From an uncultured Bacteroidota bacterium (GTDB lineage Bacteria; Bacteroidota; Ignavibacteria; UBA10030; UBA8401): DNA of 10,197 bases. Both the position numbers and the translations under genes were made by a program. Numbering within the stretch: the stretch's first letter is position 1; each line of letters begins with the position of its first letter. Shown here one piece after another: positions 1-5,687 of the stretch. The stretch lies in NCBI GenBank assembly GCA_937920105.1, contig CALETH010000006.1:1-10197 (forward strand), given 5' to 3'. The notes under the pieces are model-generated. The model worked only from the letters and a program-made list of their open reading frames with translations. It was not told where the DNA came from and made no database searches.

Positions 1-1
1 T

Positions 2-781
2 TGGAATCCCAAAATGAAACCATATATTTTTATGGAAAGAAATGGGATTCACATCATAGACCTCAAAAAAACACAACAACTAATAGAAGATGCAGGAACT
101 GCCGTTGCTAATCTTGTTGCTGAAGGAAAAAAAATACTTTTCATCGGAACAAAAAAACAAGCACGTGAAGTTATCGAAACAGAAGCAAAACGCTGCGGAC
201 ATTTTTATATGTCTGAGCGTTGGTTGGGTGGAACATTAACAAACTTCACTACCATTCGTAAAAGTATCAAACGTTTAACAACCATTGAAAAAATGGAAAC
301 TGATGGTACGTTTGAAAAACTTATCAAAAAAGAACGACTTTTTATTACCCGAGAAAAAGAAAAACTTCAAGCAACACTGGCCGGTATTGTAGAAATGACA
401 CGTATGCCGGGTGCATTATTTGTTATTGATGTAAAAAAAGAAACCATTGCTGTACAAGAAGCAAAAAAACTTGGTATTCCGGTATTTGCAATTGTGGATA
501 CAAATTGTGACCCTGATGATATTGATTATGTAATTCCCGCAAATGATGATGCCTTAAAATCAATTCAACTTGTTACCAAAGTTTTTGCTGATGCAGTAAT
601 TGAAGGAAATGAACGAGTAAAAGTTGTTGAACCAGAAGAAGACGTTGTTGAAGAAAAAGAAAAACGAAGAGAACGTAAAAAAGATTCTGAAGAGAAAGAT
701 GAAGATAAACGTCGTAAACGAAGAACATTATTTAAAAGAAAATCAAAAGATAGTAAGCCAGCAGGAAATCTAACTGAATAA
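2..781 (+). CDS. rpsB: 30S ribosomal protein S2 (5'-truncated by window edge)
   Basis: S2 is a primary structural protein of the small ribosomal subunit and is needed for S1 docking and initiation. The frame is open from base 2 and reads WNPKMKPYIF, which matches the family's conserved R-W-N-P-K-M block. The methionine at base 14 is therefore internal, and roughly 35-40 N-terminal residues lie outside the window. Visible family blocks are ERNGIHIIDL, FIGTKKQA, ERWLGGTLTNF, RMPGALFVIDV, IPVFAIVDTNCDPD and IPANDDALKS. The last 50 or so residues, after VIEGNERVKV, form a low-complexity tail rich in Glu, Lys and Arg with no known fold. tsf follows on the same strand after 141 bp, the usual S2/EF-Ts pairing. 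Identity is certain; only the start is missing. Confidence 0.97.
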   Translation, partial: WNPKMKPYIFMERNGIHIIDLKKTQQLIEDAGTAVANLVAEGKKILFIGTKKQAREVIETEAKRCGHFYMSERWLGGTLTNFTTIRKSIKRLTTIEKMETDGTFEKLIKKERLFITREKEKLQATLAGIVEMTRMPGALFVIDVKKETIAVQEAKKLGIPVFAIVDTNCDPDDIDYVIPANDDALKSIQLVTKVFADAVIEGNERVKVVEPEEDVVEEKEKRRERKKDSEEKDEDKRRKRRTLFKRKSKDSKPAGNLTE

Positions 782-893
782 TTTAAAAAAAAAATAAGAA
801 TATAGAAGTTAGAATATAGTTGAAAATTTCTGAAAAGTTTATTTCTTAACTTCAGCAAAAGAAGAATCTTAAAAAAGAATTCATAAAACTTAT

Positions 894-921
894 AACTGAA
901 AACTCAAAACTGAGAACTAAT
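894..921. repeat. Heptanucleotide tandem repeat, four units, in tsf leader
   Basis: Four consecutive 7-bp units of the form AACTNAN (AACTGAA, AACTCAA, AACTGAG, AACTAAT) end one base before the tsf ATG and occupy the place where a Shine-Dalgarno site would lie. The rest of the 782-893 gap is AT-rich, with no ORF or hairpin I could support. It holds one 9-bp direct repeat (AGAATATAG at 797-805 and 811-819). Confidence 0.7.
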
Positions 922-922
922 T

Positions 923-1759
923 ATGTCAAACATAACAGGCGAACAAGTAAAGCAATTACGAGATAAAACCGGTGCTGGAATGATGGCGTGCCGAGAAGCA
1001 CTTGAAGCATCCAAAGGAAATATTGAAGAAGCAATTAGTTATTTACGTAAAAAAGGTGCTGCTACTGCTGAAAAACGTGCAGACCGCGTTGCTAATCAAG
1101 GAATTATTGTTATCAAAACTACGAATAATGATAAATTTGGTGTGATGGTAGAAGTAAATTGCGAAACAGATTTTGTTGCACGTGGTGATGATTTTATTGG
1201 TTTTACCAATCACATTGCTGATGTTGTTACTCGTTCAAAATCAAAAAATGTTGAATCACTTCTTACCCAACAATATGATGAAAAGCGAAAAGTTTCGGAT
1301 GCACTTTCTGATTTGATTAGTAAAATAGGAGAAAAAATTGAAATAAGACGTTTTGCCATAATGGAAGCAAGCGGAAACAGTTTCATTTCTTCGTATGTTC
1401 ACACAGGAAGTAAGATTGGTGTTTTATTAGAAGTCGAATCATCAGCAACACCGGAAGTGAAAACATTATCGCAAAATATAGCAATGCAAGTTGCAGCAAT
1501 GTCTCCATTAGTAATTTCTCGAAATCAAGTTCCTAAAGAAACCATTGATAGAGAAATGGATATTTATCTTCAACATGCAAAGAATGAAGGGAAGACGGAT
1601 GATATTGCCGATAAAATAGCAAAAAAACGTCTTGAAAAATTTTTCCAAGAAGTAGTATTGTTAGAGCAAAATTCATTTCTGGAACCCGGAAAAACTATTC
1701 AAGATTTGTTAGGTACTTCAGTGAAAATTCAGCGATTTGAACGTTATCAAATCGGATAA
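923..1759 (+). CDS. tsf: Translation elongation factor Ts
   Basis: EF-Ts is the cytoplasmic nucleotide exchange factor that releases GDP from EF-Tu. The 278-residue product is close to the usual length. An N-terminal UBA-like EF-Tu-binding domain covers residues 1-45 (VKQLRDKTGAGMMACREAL, then EEAISYLRKKG). The hallmark TDFVAR motif is at residues 82-87, and the dimerisation core follows, with HTGSKIGVLLEVE near residue 160 and IAMQVAAMSP near 190. The C-terminal end VKIQRFERYQIG is typical. The start is the ATG that opens the UBA domain. There is no Shine-Dalgarno sequence; a 7-bp tandem repeat lies directly upstream. A strong hairpin terminator follows 8 bp after the stop, so rpsB-tsf probably form one transcription unit. 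Confidence 0.97.
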   Translation: MSNITGEQVKQLRDKTGAGMMACREALEASKGNIEEAISYLRKKGAATAEKRADRVANQGIIVIKTTNNDKFGVMVEVNCETDFVARGDDFIGFTNHIADVVTRSKSKNVESLLTQQYDEKRKVSDALSDLISKIGEKIEIRRFAIMEASGNSFISSYVHTGSKIGVLLEVESSATPEVKTLSQNIAMQVAAMSPLVISRNQVPKETIDREMDIYLQHAKNEGKTDDIADKIAKKRLEKFFQEVVLLEQNSFLEPGKTIQDLLGTSVKIQRFERYQIG

Positions 1760-1767
1760 TTTTTTAC

Positions 1768-1795
1768 AAAAAAGGTCTCAGTGAGACCTTTTTTT
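1768..1795 (+). terminator. Intrinsic terminator after tsf
   Basis: A perfect stem GGTCTC/GAGACC (1774-1779 with 1783-1788) has a 3-nt loop AGT and is followed by seven T residues. Six A residues 5' of the stem can pair with the T run, so it could also work on the opposite strand. It ends 16 bp before the pyrH start codon. Confidence 0.88.
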
Positions 1796-1811
1796 ATATC
1801 AAAAAAATCTT

Positions 1812-2546
1812 ATGTCAAATCCACTTTATAAACGTGTAATGCTCAAATTGAGCGGTGAATCTTTAATGGGAAAAAAAGAGTATGGAATTGACCCAATAAT
1901 GGTTCGTCATTATGCAGAAGAAATAAAATCTATCCATACACTTGGTGTGCAAATTGGAATTGTTATTGGTGGTGGAAATATTTATCGTGGTGGAGAAAAT
2001 AATTCTGATGGAATTGATAAGGTAACTGGAGACCACATGGGAATGTTGGCAACTGTTATCAACGCGTTGGCATTGCAAAGCGCTTTGGAACATCATGGTG
2101 TGGTTACACGATGCCAAACAGCAATTAATATGGAACGTATTGCGGAGCCGTATATTCGTCGTCGAGCAATTCGCCACATGGAAAAAGGTCGTGTAGTAAT
2201 TTTTGCAGCGGGAACTGGAAATCCATATTTCACAACTGATACAGCGGCAGTTCTTCGTGGGATTGAAATTGAGTCAGACATTATTATGAAGGGAACTCGT
2301 GTTGATGGTATTTATGATTCTGACCCTGAAAAAAATCCTAAAGCAATAAAATATCATCACATTTCTTATTCGGATGTTTTTAAGAAAGAATTACAGGTGA
2401 TGGATATGACAGCAATTACTTTGTGTAAAGAAAATAAGTTACCATTGGCAGTGTTTAATATGAATATTTCAAATAATCTTAAAAGAATTGTGTTGGGAGA
2501 AAAAATTGGAACATTGGTTGGAGAACATCTTTCTACGACCTACTAA
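1812..2546 (+). CDS. pyrH: UMP kinase
   Basis: This cytoplasmic enzyme phosphorylates UMP to UDP with ATP in pyrimidine nucleotide synthesis. The 244 residues show the amino-acid-kinase fold of bacterial PyrH: KLSGE at 12-16, the glycine-rich IGGGNIYRG at 52-60, GDHMGMLAT at 73-81, the UMP-binding block TGNPYFTTDTAA at 135-146, and KGTRVDGIYDSDP at 160-172. Length is normal (about 240). The start is the ATG at 1812, right before the conserved YKRVMLKLSGE; no Shine-Dalgarno site is visible, only A-rich sequence. The start lies 16 bp after the T run of the tsf terminator, leaving little room for a separate promoter. The next gene, frr, follows after 159 bp that hold a palindromic repeat pair. 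Confidence 0.97.
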   Translation: MSNPLYKRVMLKLSGESLMGKKEYGIDPIMVRHYAEEIKSIHTLGVQIGIVIGGGNIYRGGENNSDGIDKVTGDHMGMLATVINALALQSALEHHGVVTRCQTAINMERIAEPYIRRRAIRHMEKGRVVIFAAGTGNPYFTTDTAAVLRGIEIESDIIMKGTRVDGIYDSDPEKNPKAIKYHHISYSDVFKKELQVMDMTAITLCKENKLPLAVFNMNISNNLKRIVLGEKIGTLVGEHLSTTY

Positions 2547-2575
2547 ATGCTAATTTCTGCCACCTACAGTGCAAA

Positions 2576-2651
2576 GTCATTTCCGCATGTTTTTAGCGGG
2601 AATCTATTTTGTGGATGCCCGATAATCCCGCTAAAGCGGGACGGGTATAAC
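2576..2651. repeat. Inverted pair of palindromic repeats (REPIN-like, no gene)
   Basis: Two palindromic repeats face each other. The first, from GTCAT at 2576, has stem ATTTCCGC (2579-2586) with GCGGGAAT (2596-2603), one G-T wobble, and the 9-nt loop ATGTTTTTA. The second, inverted and ending in ATAAC at 2651, has outer stem ATGCCCG (2615-2621) with CGGGTAT (2642-2648, one wobble). Its loop contains an inner hairpin TCCCGC-TAAA-GCGGGA (2626-2641). The inner ends AATC and GGAT are 9 bp apart. Both copies belong to the family that flanks the GIY-YIG gene at 5353-5732. The remainder of the pyrH-frr gap is AT-rich with a possible promoter. Confidence 0.75.
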
Positions 2652-2658
2652 AAGATAA

Positions 2659-2687
2659 TTGATTGAAAATTATTTAGTTAATATAAC
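2659..2687 (+). promoter_or_regulatory. Possible promoter for frr
   Basis: TTGATT (2659-2664) and TATAAC (2682-2687) have the 17-bp spacing of a sigma-70-type promoter and lie upstream of frr, between a palindromic repeat and the ribosome binding site. An overlapping TAACTTTA (2684-2691) fits the Bacteroidota -7 pattern TAnnTTTG except at the last base. The region is AT-rich, so chance matches are likely. Confidence 0.3.
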
Positions 2688-2705
2688 TTTATTAAAGGAA
2701 AATTT

Positions 2706-3263
2706 ATGATAAAAGATATTCTTAAAACGACAGAAACAAAGATGCAAAAAGCTGTTGAAAGCGTACGTGGGGAATTAACAAAAATCCGAACGGGAAAAGC
2801 CACAACGGCATTATTAGATACAGTAAAAGTGGAAAGTTATGGAGCAATGATGCCGCTTCATCAAGTTGGTTCTGTAAGCACGCCAGATGCTCATACCATT
2901 ACTGTTTCTCCATGGGATAAAGGTCTTATCTCAGCAATAGAAAAAGGAATTGTTGCTGCAAATTTGGGCTTAAATCCAACAAATGATGGAAATCTTATTC
3001 GTGTACCAATTCCACCATTAAATGAAGAGCGAAGAAAAGAATTGGTAAAATTGGTAAAAAAATTTGGCGAAGAGGGAAAGGTTGCAATACGTAATATTCG
3101 CCGAGATTCTAATGAACAATTGAAAAAAGCAGAAAAGGATGAACATTGTTCTGAAGATGAACGTAAACGCAGCGAACAGGATGTGCAAAAATTCACCGAT
3201 AAATTCACAAAAGATATTGATACTCTTCTTGTTATAAAAGAAAAAGAAATTATGGAAGTGTAG
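2706..3263 (+). CDS. frr: Ribosome recycling factor
   Basis: RRF works with EF-G to split the post-termination ribosome and release mRNA and tRNA. The product has 185 residues, the same as in E. coli. It shows the N-terminal helix of the three-helix bundle with RGELTKIRTGKAT at 21-33, the domain-II beta segment with VESYG and PLHQVGSVS at 42-58, and ITVSPWDKGLISAIEKGI at 65-82. The hinge block LGLNPTNDGNLIRVPIPPL lies at 87-105 and ERRKELVK at 108-115, followed by the C-terminal helix with RNIRRDSNEQLKK at 129-141. An AAAGGA ribosome binding site (about 2694-2699) precedes the ATG, unlike tsf and pyrH. A tandem repeat and a terminator follow the stop, closing the translation cluster. Confidence 0.97.
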   Translation: MIKDILKTTETKMQKAVESVRGELTKIRTGKATTALLDTVKVESYGAMMPLHQVGSVSTPDAHTITVSPWDKGLISAIEKGIVAANLGLNPTNDGNLIRVPIPPLNEERRKELVKLVKKFGEEGKVAIRNIRRDSNEQLKKAEKDEHCSEDERKRSEQDVQKFTDKFTKDIDTLLVIKEKEIMEV

Positions 3264-3265
3264 TG

Positions 3266-3292
3266 GAGTAGGTGAGTATTTGAGTAATGGAG
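3266..3292. repeat. Degenerate octanucleotide tandem repeat after frr
   Basis: GAGTA recurs at 3266, 3274 and 3282 and a partial GAG at 3290, an exact 8-bp period with a variable 3-bp remainder (GGT, TTT, ATG). It fills the space between the frr stop codon and the terminator hairpin. Confidence 0.5.
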
Positions 3293-3320
3293 AAACCTCA
3301 TTTTTTGATGAGGTTTTTTT
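3293..3320 (+). terminator. Intrinsic terminator after frr
   Basis: The stem AAACCTCA (3293-3300) pairs with TGAGGTTT (3309-3316) around the loop TTTTTTGA, and the T run continues to 3320. It lies 29 bp after the frr stop codon. Confidence 0.85.
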
Positions 3321-3368
3321 ATGTACTGTTGGTAACAAAAATTTAAAAACTTTTATTATCTTTAAAAC

Positions 3369-3935
3369 ATGAAAACAAAACAAGAAATCCGTACATCAAT
3401 ACTTTCACTTCGTAACCAACTTTCTCAACAAGAATGGAAAGAAAAAAGTGAAAAAATACGAGAGAAGTTTTTTACAGTACAAAAATTTCAACAAGCAAAA
3501 ATTATTCACACTTATATTTCTTCAAAAAAAAATGAAGTGGATACAAAAGAAATCATTCATCAATCTTTATTAAAGAAAAAAAGAATTGCTGTTCCAAAAA
3601 GTGATAGAAAAAAACAAGAATTATTGCATTCAGAAATTTTTTCGTTAGATGAATTATCTGTTGGTGAATATGGAATTTTAGAATCAAGAAATATTCGTTT
3701 CGTAAATTTACAAGAAATTGATTTAGTAATTATTCCTGCCGTTGCAGTAACACGTTCTGGCGTTCGTCTTGGGTTTGGAAAAGGATATTATGATAAGTTT
3801 TTACAACATTTAAAATGTACAAGAATTGTTTTATGTTTTGATTTTCAAATAGTGAATGAAATTCCGCAAGAATCTCATGACCAAAATGTTGATATGATTA
3901 TAACCGAAAAAGAAATAATGTATTGTAGAAAATAG
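3369..3935 (+). CDS. ygfA: 5-formyltetrahydrofolate cyclo-ligase
   Basis: This cytoplasmic enzyme (5,10-methenyltetrahydrofolate synthetase) converts 5-formyl-THF to 5,10-methenyl-THF using ATP, returning a stored folate to one-carbon metabolism. The 188-residue product has the family's order of motifs: a basic N-terminal helix starting KQEIRTSILSLRNQLS, IIHTYISSKKNEVDT near residue 45-59, AVPKSDRKKQELL near 74-86, and DLVIIPAVAVTRSGVRLG near 118. The diagnostic nucleotide-binding loop FGKGYYDKFL follows near 136-145. The C-terminal end IPQESHDQNVDMIITE is also characteristic. No Shine-Dalgarno site is seen before the ATG. The gene stands between the frr terminator and a large inverted repeat that begins 5 bp after its stop codon, so it may be monocistronic. 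Confidence 0.93.
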   Translation: MKTKQEIRTSILSLRNQLSQQEWKEKSEKIREKFFTVQKFQQAKIIHTYISSKKNEVDTKEIIHQSLLKKKRIAVPKSDRKKQELLHSEIFSLDELSVGEYGILESRNIRFVNLQEIDLVIIPAVAVTRSGVRLGFGKGYYDKFLQHLKCTRIVLCFDFQIVNEIPQESHDQNVDMIITEKEIMYCRK

Positions 3936-3940
3936 TTATT

Positions 3941-4052
3941 AGATTGCTTCGTTCCGATAAAATCGGAACTCGCAATGACAATGCCACGAGATTTTGTCAT
4001 TGCGAAAGAGTTCCGTTCCGCAATAGCGGAATCGGAACGAATGAAGCAATCT
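3941..4052. repeat. 112-bp imperfect palindrome with nested hairpins
   Basis: Termini are AGATTGCTTC (3941-3950) and its exact complement GAAGCAATCT (4043-4052). The centre is CGCAATGACAA (3971-3981) paired with TTGTCATTGCG (3994-4004) around a 12-nt loop. Each arm carries its own hairpin. The left one is GTTCCGAT-AAA-ATCGGAAC (3951-3969). The right one is GTTCCG/CGGAAC (4010-4038), enclosing TTCCGC-AATA-GCGGAA (4016-4031). The whole could fold as a cruciform or four-way structure. From memory, dispersed repeats with GTCATTGCGA...GAAGCAATCT ends recur in several bacterial genomes. No clear target duplication is visible. Confidence 0.8.
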
Positions 4053-4108
4053 ATAAAAATGATGTAACTTTTTTTCTTATTTTCCGTAGTAATAAGTAAA
4101 AATATAAT

Positions 4109-4113
4109 GGAGG
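4109..4113 (+). promoter_or_regulatory. Ribosome binding site deciding the PspC-protein start
   Basis: A full GGAGG lies 5 bp before the ATG at 4119. It overlaps a second in-frame ATG at 4107, which would have no ribosome binding site and would add four residues outside the PspC domain. This supports 4119 as the start. Confidence 0.8.
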
Positions 4114-4118
4114 TTTTT

Positions 4119-4814
4119 ATGCAAACCAAAAAACTTTATCGTTCACAAAAAAATGAAATTCTTGCTGGTGTGTGTGGCGGAATGGCTGAATATTTTGATG
4201 TTGACCCAATGATAATGAGAATTTTATTTATTATTGGAACTGTGTTTGGTGGAATCGGTCTTCTCATTTATATTGCTGCGTGGATTTTAGTTCCTTATGG
4301 CAATAATGATATTTTACAGGGAGAAGAATATCCTAAAATTAATGGTAAAATTAATATAAAAAATATTTTTGGTGTTATTCTTCTTTTTATTGGTTTTTTA
4401 ATTTTAATAGAAAATTTAAATATTTTTTCTTTTGATAAAATTTGGGATGTTTCATGGAAATACGGTGCACCAATTCTTCTTATTTTGTTAGGTATGGCAA
4501 TTATTTATTACAAACAATCAAGTGAAGAACGACAAAAATCTGCAAACTCTACTATTGAAGATGCAACGTTTGTGGACGAGCAAAAAACTGAACAAGCAAT
4601 ACCATCACAAAAGATTTTTCGTCGTTCAAGTACGGATAAAAAACTTTTTGGTGTGTGTGGCGGGCTTGCAAATTATTTTTCTATTGATTCTAATCTTGTA
4701 AGAATTTTATATGTAATTTTCTGTTTTGCTTCTGGTGGTATAGTTGGCATTGTATTATATATTGGATTAGCTCTTCTTGTTCCAGATGATGCATTTATTA
4801 ACGCTAAAAATTAA
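4119..4814 (+). CDS. Membrane protein with two PspC domains
   Basis: PspC-domain proteins are small inner-membrane proteins; in enterobacteria PspC takes part in the phage-shock envelope-stress response. The 231-residue product has two PspC domains. The first covers about residues 3-60 (KKLYRSQKNEILAGVCGGMAE, ending AAWILVPY) and the second about 167-224 (DKKLFGVCGGLANYF, ending LALLVPDD). Both keep the GVCGG-A-YF signature and a following transmembrane segment. Between them, residues 82-131 form two more hydrophobic segments resembling LiaI/LiaF-type membrane repeats, followed by a polar linker at 132-166. The stop overlaps the ribosome binding site of the next membrane gene, so the two are coupled. 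A role in envelope-stress sensing is inference from the family. Confidence 0.85.
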   Translation: MQTKKLYRSQKNEILAGVCGGMAEYFDVDPMIMRILFIIGTVFGGIGLLIYIAAWILVPYGNNDILQGEEYPKINGKINIKNIFGVILLFIGFLILIENLNIFSFDKIWDVSWKYGAPILLILLGMAIIYYKQSSEERQKSANSTIEDATFVDEQKTEQAIPSQKIFRRSSTDKKLFGVCGGLANYFSIDSNLVRILYVIFCFASGGIVGIVLYIGLALLVPDDAFINAKN

Positions 4815-4823
4815 AGGTGATTT

Positions 4824-5342
4824 ATGGAAACTATGAAAAAAAATCGTGTTCCGATAATTGGAGTGGTTCTTATTTTGGTTGGAGCAGTATTATTGCTGCG
4901 ACAAATGGATGTGATTACGATAAGTTGGAATTTTTTAATATGGAGCGGATTACTTTTATATGGTGCTGCATTGGTTATTCGTTCGTTATGGTATAATGAA
5001 CGAAAGAAAATATTTTGGGGCACAATGTGTTTCTTAACGGGTGTATTATTTTTAACTAAAGAATTTGGTTTTACACATACTAGTTTTTCAATTCTTTCTC
5101 CGGCATTTTTATTAATTTTGGGATTATCATTTTTTATGTTATTTGTTTTTAATCCGAAAGATTGGCATATCTTAATTCCATCGTTTATTTTTTTGGGATT
5201 GGGAATTACTCTTATGATGACATCATTGGGTTTTTGGTATATTGAAGAGGTTGGAAAAATTATCTCTTCCTATTGGCCTATTTTGCTTATTATTATTGGT
5301 GGAACGATGTTACTAAAAAGAAGGGTGAGAGTAGAGCAGTGA
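4824..5342 (+). CDS. Polytopic membrane protein, LiaF/DUF5668-like
   Basis: The 172-residue product is almost wholly hydrophobic, with about six predicted membrane segments near residues 9-26, 33-53, 63-79, 90-108, 117-134 and 148-164. A motif of the type P-I-x-L-I-L-x-G recurs (VPIIGVVLILVG, LSPAFLLILG, YWPILLIIIGG), suggesting internal duplication of a two-helix unit as in LiaI/LiaF-like transmembrane regions. The C-terminus is basic (KRRVRVEQ). AAAGGTGA at 4813-4820 is a good ribosome binding site and overlaps the stop of the PspC gene, so the two are probably cotranslated. An alternative start at the ATG at 4833 would remove three residues. The fold assignment is tentative and the function unknown; its pairing with PspC suggests an envelope-stress or membrane-organisation role. 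Confidence 0.7.
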   Translation: METMKKNRVPIIGVVLILVGAVLLLRQMDVITISWNFLIWSGLLLYGAALVIRSLWYNERKKIFWGTMCFLTGVLFLTKEFGFTHTSFSILSPAFLLILGLSFFMLFVFNPKDWHILIPSFIFLGLGITLMMTSLGFWYIEEVGKIISSYWPILLIIIGGTMLLKRRVRVEQ

Positions 5343-5352
5343 TACTAATTTT

Positions 5353-5397
5353 CGTCATGCCCGAATGTTTTTATCGGGCATCCAGAAATATTTTTTT
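5353..5397 (+). repeat. Left palindromic repeat of the GIY-YIG unit
   Basis: The stem ATGCCCGA (5357-5364) pairs with TCGGGCAT (5374-5381) around the loop ATGTTTTTA, which is the same loop as in the first copy at 2576. It then runs CCAGAAATATTTTTTT into the TAA stop codon of the gene, which reads on the minus strand. No proper T run directly abuts the stem on either strand, so a terminator role is doubtful. Confidence 0.8.
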
Positions 5398-5677
5398 ATA
5401 GTTCATAAAATAAATCTTTCCATTTAGGATTCATTTTTTCTATAAGTTGCAATTTCCAATTTCTATTCCATTTCTTTAATTGTTTTTCTCTTGCAATAGT
5501 ATCACGAATGTCAGAATATTCTTCAAAATATACCAACGTGTGGATTTGATATTTTTGTGTAAATCCCGGAATGAAAGATTCTTTATGTTCAATTATTCTT
5601 TTTTTAAGATTGTTTGTAACACCAACATATAATGTTCCATTTCTTTTACTTGCAAGAATATAAACATAAGATGACAT
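5396..5677 (-). CDS. Single-domain GIY-YIG endonuclease-like protein (UPF0213 type)
   Basis: The 93-residue product is a stand-alone GIY-YIG nuclease domain. It shows the GIY-equivalent YVYIL at residues 4-8, the YIG-equivalent YVGVT at 17-21, the conserved arginine region LKKRIIEHK at 24-32, and the family's REKQLKKWNR at 63-72, whose Glu is the likely metal ligand. KMNPKWKDL closes the protein at 81-89. Catalytic residues appear intact, but the biological role of this small family is not settled. The start ATG has no Shine-Dalgarno site and lies about 26 bp inside the right palindrome. The stop codon abuts the left repeat. The gene is downstream of polA on the same strand but separated by the right repeat, so it is probably not part of that operon's function. 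Confidence 0.85.
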   Translation of the reverse strand: MSSYVYILASKRNGTLYVGVTNNLKKRIIEHKESFIPGFTQKYQIHTLVYFEEYSDIRDTIAREKQLKKWNRNWKLQLIEKMNPKWKDLFYEL

Positions 5678-5687
5678 TATTTTAATA

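Noticed and set aside
565..858. Minus-strand ORF of 97 residues opposite the rpsB tail
   Set aside because: It is a Ser/Arg/Phe-rich shadow of the Glu/Lys/Arg codons in rpsB, without any family motif.
2576..4052. CRISPR array from the recurring palindromes
   Set aside because: Copies are few, in opposite orientations, irregularly spaced, and without spacers or cas genes.
4103..4108. Perfect TATAAT as a -10 box for the PspC gene
   Set aside because: A transcript from it would start at or beyond the GGAGG site, which would then be missing from the mRNA, and there is no -35 match at 16-18 bp. The match is probably chance in AT-rich sequence.
4107..4118. Start of the PspC protein at the ATG at 4107
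   Set aside because: This ATG has no ribosome binding site and overlaps GGAGG, which is correctly spaced for the ATG at 4119.
5357..5381. Left GIY-YIG palindrome as a bidirectional terminator between convergent genes
   Set aside because: Neither strand has a T run directly after the stem, and the sequence belongs to a dispersed repeat family. Some termination activity is possible but not supported.
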